Of a stretch of 64,000 nt of DNA, positions 8,158 to 21,545 are shown one piece after another. Within the stretch, counting starts at the first letter, position 1. Each line of letters starts with the position of its first letter. The stretch is from Solobacterium sp. (lineage in GTDB: Bacteria > Bacillota_I > Bacilli_A > Erysipelotrichales > Erysipelotrichaceae): NCBI GenBank assembly GCA_017469885.1, contig JAFUFO010000010.1, positions 107,627 through 171,626 on the forward strand, read 5' to 3'. A program made the translations under genes and the position numbers. Under the pieces are notes generated by a model. It had not been told where the DNA came from. It saw only the letters and a program-made list of their open reading frames with translations, and did not search any database.

Positions 8158-8192
8158 AAGCCGCAAAAACCGCGTCGTTATGCGGCTTTTTA
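8158..8192 (+). terminator. Intrinsic terminator of ftsW-rsmD
   Basis: AAGCCGCA and TGCGGCTT form an 8-bp stem around a 15-base loop, followed by TTT. Confidence 0.7.
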
Positions 8193-8196
8193 ACTT

Positions 8197-8239
8197 TTAG
8201 CAGACTGATGTTGACAGTGCTAAAAATCAGGGTTATACT
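8197..8239 (+). promoter_or_regulatory. CIRCE-like operator and promoter of the hrcA operon
   Basis: TTAGCAGAC (8197-8205), 9 bases, CAGTGCTAA (8215-8223). The left arm departs from the TTAGCACTC consensus at two positions. The -35 TTGACA (8211-8216) and -10 TATACT (8234-8239) are 17 bases apart. HrcA is expected to autorepress here. Confidence 0.85.
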
Positions 8240-8283
8240 GTTGGCAGTCACAGGGTGTGATTGCTAAAAGGAGGTGAGCGGAG

Positions 8284-9305
8284 ATGCTTACACCGAGACG
8301 GATCGAGATATTCAAGGCGATAGTCGATGAATATATCAAGACCGCTGAACCCGTTGGTTCAAAAATGCTGCAGACGAAATACAAACTGCCGTATTCATCC
8401 GCGACGATCCGTAATGATATGCAGGTACTGGAAGAAATGGGGTACCTCGAAAAAACGCATACGTCATCCGGAAGAATTCCATCGACACTCGGCTATAAGT
8501 TCTACTGCGAAAACCTGCTGAAGAACTCTGCCATCGATAAAAAGATGGAAGTCGCAATCCGTGACGCATTCGAAGCGTCAAACATGAACATCTCGGAGGC
8601 AGTGGAACACAGCTGCCGGATTCTGTCCGAGATGACCAACATGACAACCGGCGCAATCGGACCCGACAGTTCCGCGCAGCGTCTGGAACACCTGAAACTG
8701 TTCCAGATCGATACACGGAATGCGGTCGTCGTCATGATTACCAATACCGGTCATACCGAGACAAAGAACTTCCGGTTTGATGAAGATATTCCGTTCAAGG
8801 ATCTTGAAACCTGTACGGATATTCTGAATCAGCATCTCAGAGGAGTTCCGATCACGGAACTTCCGGATGAGATGGAAAAACTGAAACCGGAACTTGCGGC
8901 GGTAGTACAGCGGCATGATCTGCTGTTCACCGCATTTGTCCAGGCATTTGTCCGGTTCGCGTCGGAGAATGTTTACTTCAGCGGAAAAGACCGGATGCTG
9001 TATCAGCCGGAGTTTGAAGACATCTCCAAACTCAAGCAGCTGATGAGCATGCTGGATGATTCCACCGTCTGGCGGCGGATCGGTAATGATGAGCATGCGC
9101 TCGTCACAACCGCAAGGGGTGCCGAACTCACCTGGTACAACGATGTCGCAATTGTACGGAGTACCTTCCGGGTGAATGATTCGGAAACCGGTCAGCTGAT
9201 GGTCGTCGGTCCCAGCAGGATGAATTACGATCAGGTCGTCGGAATGCTGGATTATGTGGCACAGATGATTGAAAAGATGTATATGAAAACAGGCGGAGGA
9301 CGAAC

Positions 9306-9309
<4 letters not shown>
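8284..9309 (+). CDS. hrcA: Heat-inducible transcription repressor HrcA
   Basis: Repressor that binds CIRCE operators and is kept active by GroEL in known systems. The 341-residue protein has the winged-helix N-terminus (LTPRRIEIFKAIVDEYIKT, PVGSK, SSATIRNDM) and YLEKTHTSSGRIPS, all hallmark HrcA segments, then the longer dimerisation/inserted domain. AAAGGAGGTGAG lies just before the ATG. It is the first gene of a six-gene stress operon and overlaps grpE (ATGA). Both CIRCE elements in the window, here and at 2271, are its likely targets. Confidence 0.97.
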
Positions 9310-13067
<3,758 letters not shown>

Positions 13068-13078
13068 GAGGTAAAACG

Positions 13079-14206
13079 ATGGCAGATAAACGGGATTATT
13101 ATGAGGTGCTCGGAATTGCGAAGGGCGCTTCGGAAGATGAAATAAAAAAAGCATACCGGAAACTTGCAAAAAAGTATCATCCGGATGTGAATAAAGCTCC
13201 CGATGCGGAAGAAAAATTCAAGGAGATCAATGAGGCATATGAAGTACTCAGCGATCCGCAGAAACGGGCAACCTATGATCAGTTCGGCTTTGCCGGAATG
13301 GATGGCGCTGCCGGATTCAACGGATTCTCTGCCGGCGGCTTTGATGATCTCGGTGATATCTTCTCTTCGTTTTTCGGCGGAGATATGGGATTCGGCGGGC
13401 GCTCGTCCCGGGCGAATACCGGACCGGTGCGCGGCGACGATCTTCTGAAACGGCTTGAAATTGATTTCATGGAGGCATGTTTCGGAACGACAAAGACCAT
13501 TCGGCTTAACGTTGATGAAACCTGTTCTGCATGCGGCGGAACCGGTGCGGCATCGCCGTCGGATATCGAGACCTGCTCGACCTGCCGCGGCCGCGGTTCC
13601 ATCCTGACGCAGCAGCGCTCCATTCTTGGCGTTGTACAGAGTCAGCGGGTCTGCCCGGACTGCGGCGGAACCGGAAAACATATCCGGAAGGTGTGTCCGA
13701 AGTGTGCAGGCAAGGGATATGAGACAAAGGCACAGACCGTTGAAGTGAAGATCCCGCAGGGAATCAACAGCGGGCAGCGTCTGCGTGTCGCAGGAAAAGG
13801 CGGCCGCGGTGCGAACGGCGGACCGAACGGTGATCTCTATCTTGAGATTCTGGTACGGCCGCATGAGAAGTTCATCCGTGACGGAAAGAACATCATGCTC
13901 GAGATTCCGGTGACCGCAGTTGACGCAACACTCGGCACGACACTGGATGTACCGACCATCAATGGTGAAGTCACCATGAAGATTCCAGCCGGCACACAGG
14001 AAGGAACACAGCTTCGTCTGAAAGGCGAAGGCGTACCGGATTCCAGGGGAGGAAAACCGGGCGACCAGTTATGTACAGTACGAATCAAAATTGATAAGAA
14101 ACTTACTTCCAAGGAGAAACAGCTGTATGAACAGCTGCGTGAACTGGAAGGCAAACCGGGGAAAGAAAACATCTGGGATCGGTTCATGAAATCGTTCGGG
14201 ATGTAA
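13079..14206 (+). CDS. dnaJ: Chaperone DnaJ (Hsp40)
   Basis: Co-chaperone that delivers substrates to DnaK and stimulates its ATPase. The J domain occupies residues 1-70 with HPD at 33-35; a Gly/Phe-rich linker follows; the zinc domain (about 145-205) has four repeats [24 protein letters not shown] and CPKCAGKG. The C-terminal substrate domains follow, giving a 375-residue type I DnaJ. AGGAGG lies 7 bases before the ATG. Confidence 0.97.
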   Translation: MADKRDYYEVLGIAKGASEDEIKKAYRKLAKKYHPDVNKAPDAEEKFKEINEAYEVLSDPQKRATYDQFGFAGMDGAAGFNGFSAGGFDDLGDIFSSFFGGDMGFGGRSSRANTGPVRGDDLLKRLEIDFMEACFGTTKTIRLNVDETCSACGGTGAASPSDIETCSTCRGRGSILTQQRSILGVVQSQRVCPDCGGTGKHIRKVCPKCAGKGYETKAQTVEVKIPQGINSGQRLRVAGKGGRGANGGPNGDLYLEILVRPHEKFIRDGKNIMLEIPVTAVDATLGTTLDVPTINGEVTMKIPAGTQEGTQLRLKGEGVPDSRGGKPGDQLCTVRIKIDKKLTSKEKQLYEQLRELEGKPGKENIWDRFMKSFGM

Positions 14207-14254
14207 AAAAGGGAATCTGTTTCCGCATTCTGCGGAGAAGGGAGGAACCTGACT

Positions 14255-16831
14255 ATGAACATTGAAAAAATGACGGAAGCGCTCCAGCAGATCATTCTTG
14301 AGGCAATGACGAAAGCGCAGGAGAACCACCATGTGGAACTTGCGGCAGAACATATTCTGCTTGCCATGCTGGATGACAGCGGAATGGACGGAATCTGGAC
14401 AAGACTCCATGCGGACAAACAGGCGCTGATCCGTTTTGTGGAAGAGTATCTCAAACGCCTTGCGGTCGTGCCGGATTCGGACGGCCAGCCGATATTCAAC
14501 CGTTATGTGATTGAAGGCTATACCAAGGCACTGGATGTCATGAAGGCCCAGGGAGATACGTATATGAGCACGGCAGTGCTTCTGATCGGACTTCTGAAGA
14601 CGAACAGTGAAGTATGCCGGCAGCTGAAAAAGCAGTTCCGCTTCAATGAAAATGATGTAGCCAAAGCGGATGAAGAACGCAGAGGAGGTATCAAAATGGA
14701 CGAAAAGACAAATGAAAGCCAGCTTGATGCCCTGCAGAAATTTGGACGTGATCTCGTACAGGACGTCAGAGACGGCAAAGTGGATCCGGTAATCGGACGG
14801 GATGATGAAATCCGTCGGGTCATTGAGATCCTTTCCCGTAAAACCAAGAATAATCCGGTTCTGATCGGTGAACCGGGTGTCGGTAAAACAGCCATCGTAG
14901 AAGGTCTGGCATGGCGCATTATGGAAAATGATGTACCGCTTGGTCTTTCCAATAAACGGCTGATCGAACTCGATATGGGTTCCCTGATTGCCGGCGCAAA
15001 GTACCGCGGTGAATTTGAGGAGCGTCTGAAGGGCGTACTCGATCAGATCAAGAAGGCGGACGGCGAAATCATTCTGTTTATCGATGAGATCCACAATCTT
15101 GTCGGGGCAGGAAAGTCAGAAGGCTCGATGGATGCCGCAAATCTCCTGAAACCGATGCTGGCAAGAGGCGAACTCAAGTGCATCGGTGCGACAACCTTTG
15201 ATGAATACCGCAAGTATATTGAAAAGGACCGTGCACTTGAACGACGGTTCCAGAAAGTCATGGTGACGGAACCGACCGTTGAAGATACGATTGCGATTCT
15301 GCGCGGTCTCAAGGAGCGGTTTGAAAGCCATCATGGTGTTCAGATCAAGGATGATGCGATCGTTGCGGCCGCAAGTCTTTCCAACCGGTATATTACCGAC
15401 CGCTTTCTTCCGGATAAGGCAATCGACCTGATTGATGAGGCCTGCGCAGGACTCCGTGTCGAAATTGATTCAAAACCGGAAGAACTTGAGGAAATCTCAC
15501 GGCGTATCATGACGCTCACAATTGAACTGACTTCCCTGAAGAAGGAGACCGGTGATAAAGCACAGGACCGCAGGGATGATATTGAACGTGAACTTGCGGA
15601 TCTCAAGGAAAAGGAATCTGCACTGAATGATCAGTGGGTGCGTGAAAAGAAATCCATTGACCAGCTGAAACAGGACCGCAATGATCTTGAAGCACTGAAA
15701 CTCCAGTTAAAGCAGGCGGAAAATGACACGAACTATGAGCTTGCGGCGAAACTGAAGTATGACCGCATTCCGGAACTCGAAAAGCGGATCAGTGAAGCAG
15801 AGAAGATCGAGTCCTCTGAGATGCTGATACAGCAGGCGGTCGATGAAGAACTCATTGCACGTGTGGTCAGCCGCTGGACACACATTGAAGTATCCCGTCT
15901 GATGAGTACGGAACGGCAGAAGATCCTGCATCTTCCGGAGTTCCTCAAGACCCGTGTCATGGGTCAGGATGAAGCACTGAAGCTTGTCAGTGATGCGATC
16001 ATGCGCTCCAAGGCGCAGATCCAGGATGAGAATCGTCCGCTTGGAAGCTTCCTGTTCCTGGGACCGACCGGTGTCGGTAAGACCGAGGTCGCGAAGGCGC
16101 TTGCCCAGCAGCTGTTTGATGATGAGTCGAAGATCGTCCGGATCGATATGTCCGAATATATGGAGAAGTTCAGTGTATCGCGTCTGATCGGAGCTCCTCC
16201 GGGATATGTCGGTTACGATGAAGGCGGTCAGCTTACCGAAGCAATCCGCCGGAATCCGTATTCCATCATCCTGCTGGATGAAGTGGAGAAGGCGCATCCG
16301 GATGTATTCAATGTCCTGCTTCAGATTCTCGATGACGGCCGTGTAACAGACTCCAAGGGTGTTGTGGTTGATTTCAAGAACACGATCATCATCATGACCT
16401 CCAACCTTGGATCACAGTACGCATTTGAAACAGATCCCGACAAGCGGGAAGCCGATTACCGGAATGAAGTGAATCACTTCTTCAAGCCGGAATTTGTGAA
16501 CCGTATTGATGAAGTGATCGTATTCAATGCGCTCGACACGAATATCATGAAGCAGATCGCTGACAAGTTCCTCGATCAGCTCCGGGCACGTCTGGAAGAC
16601 AAGGATATTTCGCTCGAAGTTACAGACGCCGCAAAGGACAACATCATTCTTTACGGCACGGATCCAAGCTTCGGCGCCCGTCCGATGAAGCGCCATATCC
16701 AGCGTGAGATCGAAACGCTGGTCGCAAAGAAGATCCTCGAGGATCCGACGCTTGCGGGCAAGACGCTGATCGTGGATGCGAAAGACGGCGAATACGAAGT
16801 CCGGGTCAAGAGCATTGGTGCAATGGCATAA
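14255..16831 (+). CDS. clpB: Disaggregase ClpB
   Basis: Hexameric AAA+ machine that pulls apart protein aggregates with DnaK/DnaJ/GrpE. Order: N-terminal Clp repeats (1-145), AAA1 with GEPGVGKT at about 205, a long coiled-coil M domain (about 400-530: many Lys/Glu heptads, [18 protein letters not shown]), and AAA2 with GPTGVGKT at about 603. At 858 residues it is full length, and the long M domain distinguishes ClpB from ClpC. It is the last gene of the hrcA operon, 48 bases after dnaJ, with GGGAGG before the ATG, so all partners of the disaggregation system are co-expressed. An internal start at codon 148 should give a shorter form. Confidence 0.96.
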   Translation: MNIEKMTEALQQIILEAMTKAQENHHVELAAEHILLAMLDDSGMDGIWTRLHADKQALIRFVEEYLKRLAVVPDSDGQPIFNRYVIEGYTKALDVMKAQGDTYMSTAVLLIGLLKTNSEVCRQLKKQFRFNENDVAKADEERRGGIKMDEKTNESQLDALQKFGRDLVQDVRDGKVDPVIGRDDEIRRVIEILSRKTKNNPVLIGEPGVGKTAIVEGLAWRIMENDVPLGLSNKRLIELDMGSLIAGAKYRGEFEERLKGVLDQIKKADGEIILFIDEIHNLVGAGKSEGSMDAANLLKPMLARGELKCIGATTFDEYRKYIEKDRALERRFQKVMVTEPTVEDTIAILRGLKERFESHHGVQIKDDAIVAAASLSNRYITDRFLPDKAIDLIDEACAGLRVEIDSKPEELEEISRRIMTLTIELTSLKKETGDKAQDRRDDIERELADLKEKESALNDQWVREKKSIDQLKQDRNDLEALKLQLKQAENDTNYELAAKLKYDRIPELEKRISEAEKIESSEMLIQQAVDEELIARVVSRWTHIEVSRLMSTERQKILHLPEFLKTRVMGQDEALKLVSDAIMRSKAQIQDENRPLGSFLFLGPTGVGKTEVAKALAQQLFDDESKIVRIDMSEYMEKFSVSRLIGAPPGYVGYDEGGQLTEAIRRNPYSIILLDEVEKAHPDVFNVLLQILDDGRVTDSKGVVVDFKNTIIIMTSNLGSQYAFETDPDKREADYRNEVNHFFKPEFVNRIDEVIVFNALDTNIMKQIADKFLDQLRARLEDKDISLEVTDAAKDNIILYGTDPSFGARPMKRHIQREIETLVAKKILEDPTLAGKTLIVDAKDGEYEVRVKSIGAMA
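14683..14698 (+). promoter_or_regulatory. Internal ribosome site and start within clpB
   Basis: AGGAGGT (14683-14689), six bases, then in-frame ATG at 14696-14698, codon 148. This would yield ClpB lacking the N domain, beginning [21 protein letters not shown]. coli ClpB makes a short form from GTG codon 149 (established knowledge). Here the Shine-Dalgarno is stronger than most in the window. Confidence 0.75.
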
Positions 16832-16838
16832 TAACCAG

Positions 16839-16870
16839 ACACAGTTCCTGCCGAAGGGACTGTGTTTTTT
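16839..16870 (+). terminator. Intrinsic terminator of the hrcA-clpB operon
   Basis: ACACAGTTCC, seven-base loop, GGGACTGTGT (one G-U pair) and six T residues. Confidence 0.85.
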
Positions 16871-16910
16871 CTTGATTGAAAATATAATGAAAAAAAAGGA
16901 GAGTTCACAG

Positions 16911-17483
16911 ATGAACACAAAAGTACTGAAACAGATTGCGGCGATAATTACGACTGCAGGCCTGCTGCTTGGAATGAGCGGATGTAAGAAGACACAGAAT
17001 GCGGTCCCGGAACAGCCGGCAGAACCTGATTCTGCTGAAGCAGCAGATCGGATCGATGATGAAAGCATAACAAAACTGCTGAAAGTCTATGCAGTTGTTC
17101 TGGATGATACATTCGGAGCGGAATGCGACTGGGGAAATCCTTCCTTTACCGATGATCTGGCATCTTATTACGAAGTGAAAAACGCGAATACGATCGATGA
17201 ACTTGAAGCTGATCTGAAACAATATCTGGCAGACGGTGTGTTTGACCGCAAAGCGCTTGAGAATAATTTTCTTGAAAAAGACGGGAAGCTGTATGCAGTG
17301 CGCGGAGGAAGAGGCTACGGGTATTACGGAATCGATCCGGATAACTGGGAGCGGACCGGTGACCTTTCGGCGTCCGCACAGTTTACGATTCTCGGAGATG
17401 CGGTGGAAGGGGAATCTGCAGAGTTCACATTCGTGTCTTCTGAAGAAGGATGGAAGGTTCAGAGCGTATCACTTCCGGAATAG
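16911..17483 (+). CDS. Putative lipoprotein of unknown function
   Basis: A 190-residue secreted protein with a lipoprotein signal (AGLLLGMSGC, Cys about 23), so it should be lipid-anchored outside the cell. The mature part is acidic, starts with a Pro/Glu/Ala-rich linker and ends FTFVSSEEGWKVQSVSLPE, the closing strand seen in NTF2/cystatin-like domains; no family is recognised with confidence. The ATG at 16911 was chosen because AAAAGGAGAG precedes it and the signal peptide starts there; a longer upstream frame overlaps clpB and a terminator. TATAAT at 16883 may be its -10. Confidence 0.75.
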   Translation: MNTKVLKQIAAIITTAGLLLGMSGCKKTQNAVPEQPAEPDSAEAADRIDDESITKLLKVYAVVLDDTFGAECDWGNPSFTDDLASYYEVKNANTIDELEADLKQYLADGVFDRKALENNFLEKDGKLYAVRGGRGYGYYGIDPDNWERTGDLSASAQFTILGDAVEGESAEFTFVSSEEGWKVQSVSLPE

Positions 17484-17557
17484 GAAGAGATGCAAATGCA
17501 TGATATTTGGTCAAGATGGAATATAATTGTGTAGAACTGAAAGAAAGAGGTTAAGTT

Positions 17558-18217
17558 ATGTATCGTATTGCTGAACTGTATGATCTCGACCACACACTCG
17601 CAAAAGACTATCTGTCACAGTTTGAATATCCTTGGGAGGCGCTGAAAGGCATCAAGGACTTCATCATTTCGCTTGGCAAAACCCTGCCGGAAGACTATGA
17701 GCAGAGAGAAGAAAATGTCTGGGTTCATAAGACCGCCAAAGTGTTTCCGTCTGCTTATCTTGGCGCACCGTGCATCATCGGTCCGAATACCGAAGTGCGC
17801 CATTGCGCATTTATCCGCGGCAGTGCGCTTGTCGGTGCGGACTGCGTTGTCGGCAACTCCGTGGAACTGAAGAATGTCATTCTCTTCGACCACGTTCAGG
17901 TTCCTCACTACAACTATGTCGGTGACTCCATTCTCGGTTACTACAGCCATATGGGTGCCGGCTCCATCACCAGCAACGTAAAGAGTGACAAGACGCTTGT
18001 CAAAGTGCATGCAGGAGATGAGGATATTGAGACCGGTCTCAAGAAATTCGGCGCAATGCTCGGCGACCATGTGGAAGTCGGCTGTAACTCTGTCCTGAAC
18101 CCCGGAACGGTAATCGGCCGCAATTCCAACATCTATCCGACCAGCTGTGTCAGAGGTTTTGTGCCGGAAGGTTCCATCTGGAAGACACATACCGGAGAAA
18201 TCATTGAAAAGCATTGA
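17558..18217 (+). CDS. Left-handed beta-helix (hexapeptide repeat) protein, GlmU-like
   Basis: A 219-residue protein in which residues 55-215 form a left-handed beta-helix of hexapeptide repeats (AYLGAPCIIGPNTEV, GADCVVGNSVEL, HVEVGCNSVL, GTVIGRNSNIYP), similar to the acetyltransferase half of GlmU and to sugar-nucleotide transferases. The segment NYVGDSILGYYSHMGAGS resembles the acetyl-CoA site of GlmU. There is no nucleotidyltransferase domain, so it is not a complete GlmU; Firmicute homologues are often labelled UDP-GlcNAc pyrophosphorylase-like without proof. AGAGG precedes the ATG and a terminator follows. Substrate unknown. Confidence 0.8.
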   Translation: MYRIAELYDLDHTLAKDYLSQFEYPWEALKGIKDFIISLGKTLPEDYEQREENVWVHKTAKVFPSAYLGAPCIIGPNTEVRHCAFIRGSALVGADCVVGNSVELKNVILFDHVQVPHYNYVGDSILGYYSHMGAGSITSNVKSDKTLVKVHAGDEDIETGLKKFGAMLGDHVEVGCNSVLNPGTVIGRNSNIYPTSCVRGFVPEGSIWKTHTGEIIEKH

Positions 18218-18222
18218 CAGAC

Positions 18223-18256
18223 ATAAGCCTTCCTGAATTCAGGGGGCTTATTTTTT
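18223..18256 (+). terminator. Intrinsic terminator
   Basis: ATAAGCC and GGCTTAT enclose an inner palindrome CCTGAATTCAGG; a T run follows and runs into TATAAT (18258-18263), the likely -10 of the next gene. Confidence 0.8.
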
Positions 18257-18284
18257 GTATAATAGTTGTTAAGGAGTTTTGTGT

Positions 18285-18920
18285 ATGAAACATGAACCGA
18301 AACAAACCATAATGCGCGAAAAGCTGGAGCGTCTTGCTTCCCGGCTTGAAGCGAACAACTTCGGTGTCACGATTACAGAGACTGCGGAAGAAGCAGCGGA
18401 ATTCATAAAGAACCAGATTCCTTCCGGTGCGTCGGTCGGCGTCGGCGGCAGTGTGACACTGGATGAACTCGGTCTGATTGACTGGCTCAGAGATCATCCG
18501 GATCTGAAGTTCATTGACCGCTACCGCACGGAGGACAGAAAGAAGGCGTTTCATGACGCACTGCTTGCGGATGTCTTCCTGATGAGTACGAATGCCATTA
18601 CAATGGATGGTCTGCTCTACAATATTGACGGAAACGGTAATCGGCTTGCGGCCTTGATTTACGGACCGGACAAAGTCTACGTCATCGCCGGCGCAAACAA
18701 GATCGTAAAAGATCTGGAAGAGGCGAAGACAAGAGTCGAACAGATTGTCGCGCCGGCAAACTGTGTCCGTCTGAATAAAGATAATCCCTGCGTGAAACTG
18801 GGAGAGTGCATGCACTGCAATCATGAATCCACTATCTGCAATCAATACGTTGTGACCCGCCGAAGCGGTGAAAAGGGACGGATTCATATCGTTCTGGTGA
18901 ATGAGGAACTGGGGTACTGA
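18285..18920 (+). CDS. LUD-domain protein
   Basis: A 211-residue LUD (DUF162) protein, related to lactate-utilisation subunit C. GASVGVGGSVTLDELGL and STNAITMDGLLYNIDGNGNR are family signatures, and the C-terminal part has cysteines (NPCVKLGECMHC, STICN) that could bind metal. Single-gene LUD proteins of this kind are widespread in Firmicutes and their substrate is not known. It does not have the LutA or LutB partners next to it. AAGGAG sits 8 bases before the ATG. It begins a run of closely spaced genes that leads into NAD salvage. Confidence 0.85.
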   Translation: MKHEPKQTIMREKLERLASRLEANNFGVTITETAEEAAEFIKNQIPSGASVGVGGSVTLDELGLIDWLRDHPDLKFIDRYRTEDRKKAFHDALLADVFLMSTNAITMDGLLYNIDGNGNRLAALIYGPDKVYVIAGANKIVKDLEEAKTRVEQIVAPANCVRLNKDNPCVKLGECMHCNHESTICNQYVVTRRSGEKGRIHIVLVNEELGY

Positions 18921-18922
18921 TT

Positions 18923-19396
18923 ATGGAACAGACAAGCAACATTATTATCAGTGTTATCTTCCTGGCGATGTCCGTATGGCTGTTCTACGGCGTTTCCAAA
19001 ACACGGAATCTGATCTTTAAGGACAAACTGTGGAATACGTATCGGGTTCTGTTTGCGATTGCCGGAGCGCTCTGCCTGCTGACCGGATTCCTGTATACCT
19101 CAGCGTGGGACCTGATCCGTCTTGTGCTGATGACGCTCTGTGTGATCGGGTTTCTCCTGTTAAGGGATGGAATCAGCGATACAGGAATTGCCATCATGGG
19201 ACGGCTGACACCGTTTGATACGATCCGGTCCTATGATTACGGAGACTATAAGGACAGCTTCCGGATATATGCAGTAACGGAAGATGATCCTGATACAAAG
19301 GTGGTATTAACACTTCCGAAAGATCAAAAAGACGAAGTGATCGCATTTCTGAAACAGAAGATGGGGAAAAAATATACCCGCATGAGGAAAGGATGA
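18923..19396 (+). CDS. Membrane protein of unknown function
   Basis: A 157-residue protein with three hydrophobic segments (about residues 8-23, 42-58 and 62-80) and a soluble C-terminal domain (DSFRIYAVTEDDPDTKVVLTL). The architecture of a few helices plus a small beta-rich tail resembles DUF5673-like proteins, but I do not assign a family. It starts two bases after the LUD gene and overlaps pncB by four bases, so it is co-translated with NAD genes; that is the only hint of role. Confidence 0.65.
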   Translation: MEQTSNIIISVIFLAMSVWLFYGVSKTRNLIFKDKLWNTYRVLFAIAGALCLLTGFLYTSAWDLIRLVLMTLCVIGFLLLRDGISDTGIAIMGRLTPFDTIRSYDYGDYKDSFRIYAVTEDDPDTKVVLTLPKDQKDEVIAFLKQKMGKKYTRMRKG

Positions 19397-20916
19397 ATAT
19401 GACCGACATCAATGTACAGCCTTATATCCCGGATGAAGATTATGACAATCCGGCAATGGTAACCGACTTCTATGAATTCACAATGGCGAACTGCCTGTTC
19501 ATGCATGGATTCAAGGATACTGTCATGGTATTTGACATGTTTTTCCGTGACAATCCGGATGATCAGGGTTATGCGATTTCCTGCGGCCAGCAGAAGCTTG
19601 TCAAATTCCTGCTCAACTATCATTTCAACGAACAGGATCTGATCTGGCTCCGCAGTAAGGGAATGAGCAAGGAGTTCTGCGATTACCTCCGTGACTATCG
19701 CTGGAAAGGCGATGTGTACATGCTGAGAGAGGGAACCGTATGTTATCCGCAGGTTCCGATGGTCCGTATTGAATGCGATATGGTCGGTGCGATCCTGATT
19801 GAAACCTACCTCCTGCAGACCATGAACTTCCACTCCCTGATTGCGACCAAGGCAACGAAGATCTCCGGTCTTTCCATTCATCAGCCGCGCAACGTCATGG
19901 AATTCGGAACCCGCCGTGCCCAGGGCGCAAGCGCCGGCAACGACGGTGCCTATGCTGCTGTTCTCGGCGGCTGTATTGGTACTGCCAACTGTCTTGCGGA
20001 AATGAAGTTCGGACCGGATGTAAAGGCCGTCGGTACGATTGCGCACAGCTTTATCGAATTCTATCCGACCGAGCTGGAAGCGTTCCGTGCCTATGCGGAA
20101 ACCTATCCGGACAATGTATCGCTTCTGCTGGATACTTATAACATCTTTGAGTCGGGTCTTCCGAACATGATCAAACTCGATGACGAGCTGATCGCAAAAT
20201 ATCCGGATGATCCCAACAAGCGTGTCAAGAGTGCCCGGATCGACTCCGGTGACCTTGCGCGCGGATACAAGCGTCTGCGCAAAGCCCTTGATAAGGCAGG
20301 CAAGCCGTATATCAAGCTTGTCGCATCGAACAGTCTGGATGAAAAGAAGATGGCAAACATGGAACTCTATGAAGATGCCCACTTCGATTCCTACGGTGTC
20401 GGTGAGAAACTCATCACCAGTGCGACCGATCCGGTATTCGGCGGTGTATATAAACTTGTCGCGGTAAAGGAAGCAGACGGAACCTATACGCCGAAGATGA
20501 AGTGCTCCGATACCGTATCCAAGGCAATTATCCCGGGCAAGCTGATGGCATGGCGTGTCTTTGATGAAGATGGAAAAGGCCAGTGCGACATCATCGCCAT
20601 GGATGATGAAGTCATTGAAAACGGTGTCCCGATTGAAATCGTCAACCTCGACCCGGATGCGTTTGACACTCATAAAACCATCGTTCCGGTTCATGTGGAG
20701 CGCATTCTCGTTCCGCATATCCTGAACGGCGAACTGGCAATCGATCTTCCGACGATTGCACAGAAGAAGGATTACATCCGTGAACAGCTTGAGCACCGTG
20801 TCTGGGAATCCGAGCTGCGTCCGGAATTCCCGCATAAGCATTATGTTGACCTCACACTTCGTGTTGCCAAGTGCCGCGAAGATATGTACAAGCGTCTGCA
20901 CGGAGGAAACATTTGA
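19393..20916 (+). CDS. pncB: Nicotinate phosphoribosyltransferase
   Basis: Makes nicotinate mononucleotide from nicotinate and PRPP, the entry step of nicotinate salvage. The 507-residue protein starts with the typical MVTDFYEFTMAN, and shows EFGTRRAQG, GTIAHSFI, LLDTYN and RIDSGDL, all known PncB active-site blocks. Two ATGs (19393, 19399) are possible; GAGGAAAGG is close to both, with better spacing to 19399. The next gene, nadD, begins inside the stop codon, and nadE follows. Confidence 0.96.
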   Translation: MNMTDINVQPYIPDEDYDNPAMVTDFYEFTMANCLFMHGFKDTVMVFDMFFRDNPDDQGYAISCGQQKLVKFLLNYHFNEQDLIWLRSKGMSKEFCDYLRDYRWKGDVYMLREGTVCYPQVPMVRIECDMVGAILIETYLLQTMNFHSLIATKATKISGLSIHQPRNVMEFGTRRAQGASAGNDGAYAAVLGGCIGTANCLAEMKFGPDVKAVGTIAHSFIEFYPTELEAFRAYAETYPDNVSLLLDTYNIFESGLPNMIKLDDELIAKYPDDPNKRVKSARIDSGDLARGYKRLRKALDKAGKPYIKLVASNSLDEKKMANMELYEDAHFDSYGVGEKLITSATDPVFGGVYKLVAVKEADGTYTPKMKCSDTVSKAIIPGKLMAWRVFDEDGKGQCDIIAMDDEVIENGVPIEIVNLDPDAFDTHKTIVPVHVERILVPHILNGELAIDLPTIAQKKDYIREQLEHRVWESELRPEFPHKHYVDLTLRVAKCREDMYKRLHGGNI

Positions 20917-21545
20917 TCCGCGCACTGCTGTTCGGCGGCGCCTTCAATCCGCCGACAATTGCACATATCCGGCTTGCGGAATATGCAATGCGTACGCTCG
21001 GTTTTGAGAAAGTGATCTTTGTGCCGACAAAGAATTCGTATATCTCGGATACGCAGGGGAAGGAGTATGTCTTCTCGGATGCGGACCGGCTCATGATGCT
21101 GGACCGTATTGCGGCGGATAACCCCTGGATGGAGGTATCCCGTTTCGAGATCGAAGCCGAAACACAGCCCCGTACGTATCAGACACTCTGCCATTACCGT
21201 GATCTTGGATATCAGGCATCGCTGCTGTTCGGCTCCGACAAACTTCCGGAACTTGAAACGGTCTGGCGTCATGTGGAGGATATCTGCAGGGAATTCGGCA
21301 TTGTCTGTATGAAGCGAAGCACAGATCATCCGGAGGAACTTCTGGAGAATGATCCGTATCTTTCGGGAATCAAACAGTGGATCACGATCCTTGAAACCCC
21401 GGATGAAACCAAGGGTGTTTCCAGCACGAAGATCCGCCGGCTTCTGGCAGAGATGCAGGAAGAATATGCCTCCTTGAAGGAACAGCTTCCGAAAGAACTT
21501 CATACGGTGATACTCAATTATCTCAACGGAGGAATGGAACGATGA
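20913..21545 (+). CDS. nadD: Nicotinate-nucleotide adenylyltransferase
   Basis: Converts nicotinate mononucleotide and ATP to deamido-NAD. The 210-residue protein has the nucleotidyltransferase motif GGAFNPPTIAHIRLAEYA (HxGH-like, here TIAH) and GVSSTKIRR near the C-terminus. The start is TTG at 20913, supported by GGAGG six bases upstream and by the family alignment (the fold begins at once with IRALLFGGAFNPP). An upstream frame extension would lie inside pncB and carries no homology. The middle region is divergent from E. coli NadD but the two signature motifs are intact. Confidence 0.9.
   Translation: MIRALLFGGAFNPPTIAHIRLAEYAMRTLGFEKVIFVPTKNSYISDTQGKEYVFSDADRLMMLDRIAADNPWMEVSRFEIEAETQPRTYQTLCHYRDLGYQASLLFGSDKLPELETVWRHVEDICREFGIVCMKRSTDHPEELLENDPYLSGIKQWITILETPDETKGVSSTKIRRLLAEMQEEYASLKEQLPKELHTVILNYLNGGMER

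Noticed and set aside
19324..20925. 533-codon minus-strand frame opposite pncB
   Set aside because: Antisense shadow of a clearly identified gene; Cys/Ile/His-rich composition and no ribosome site.
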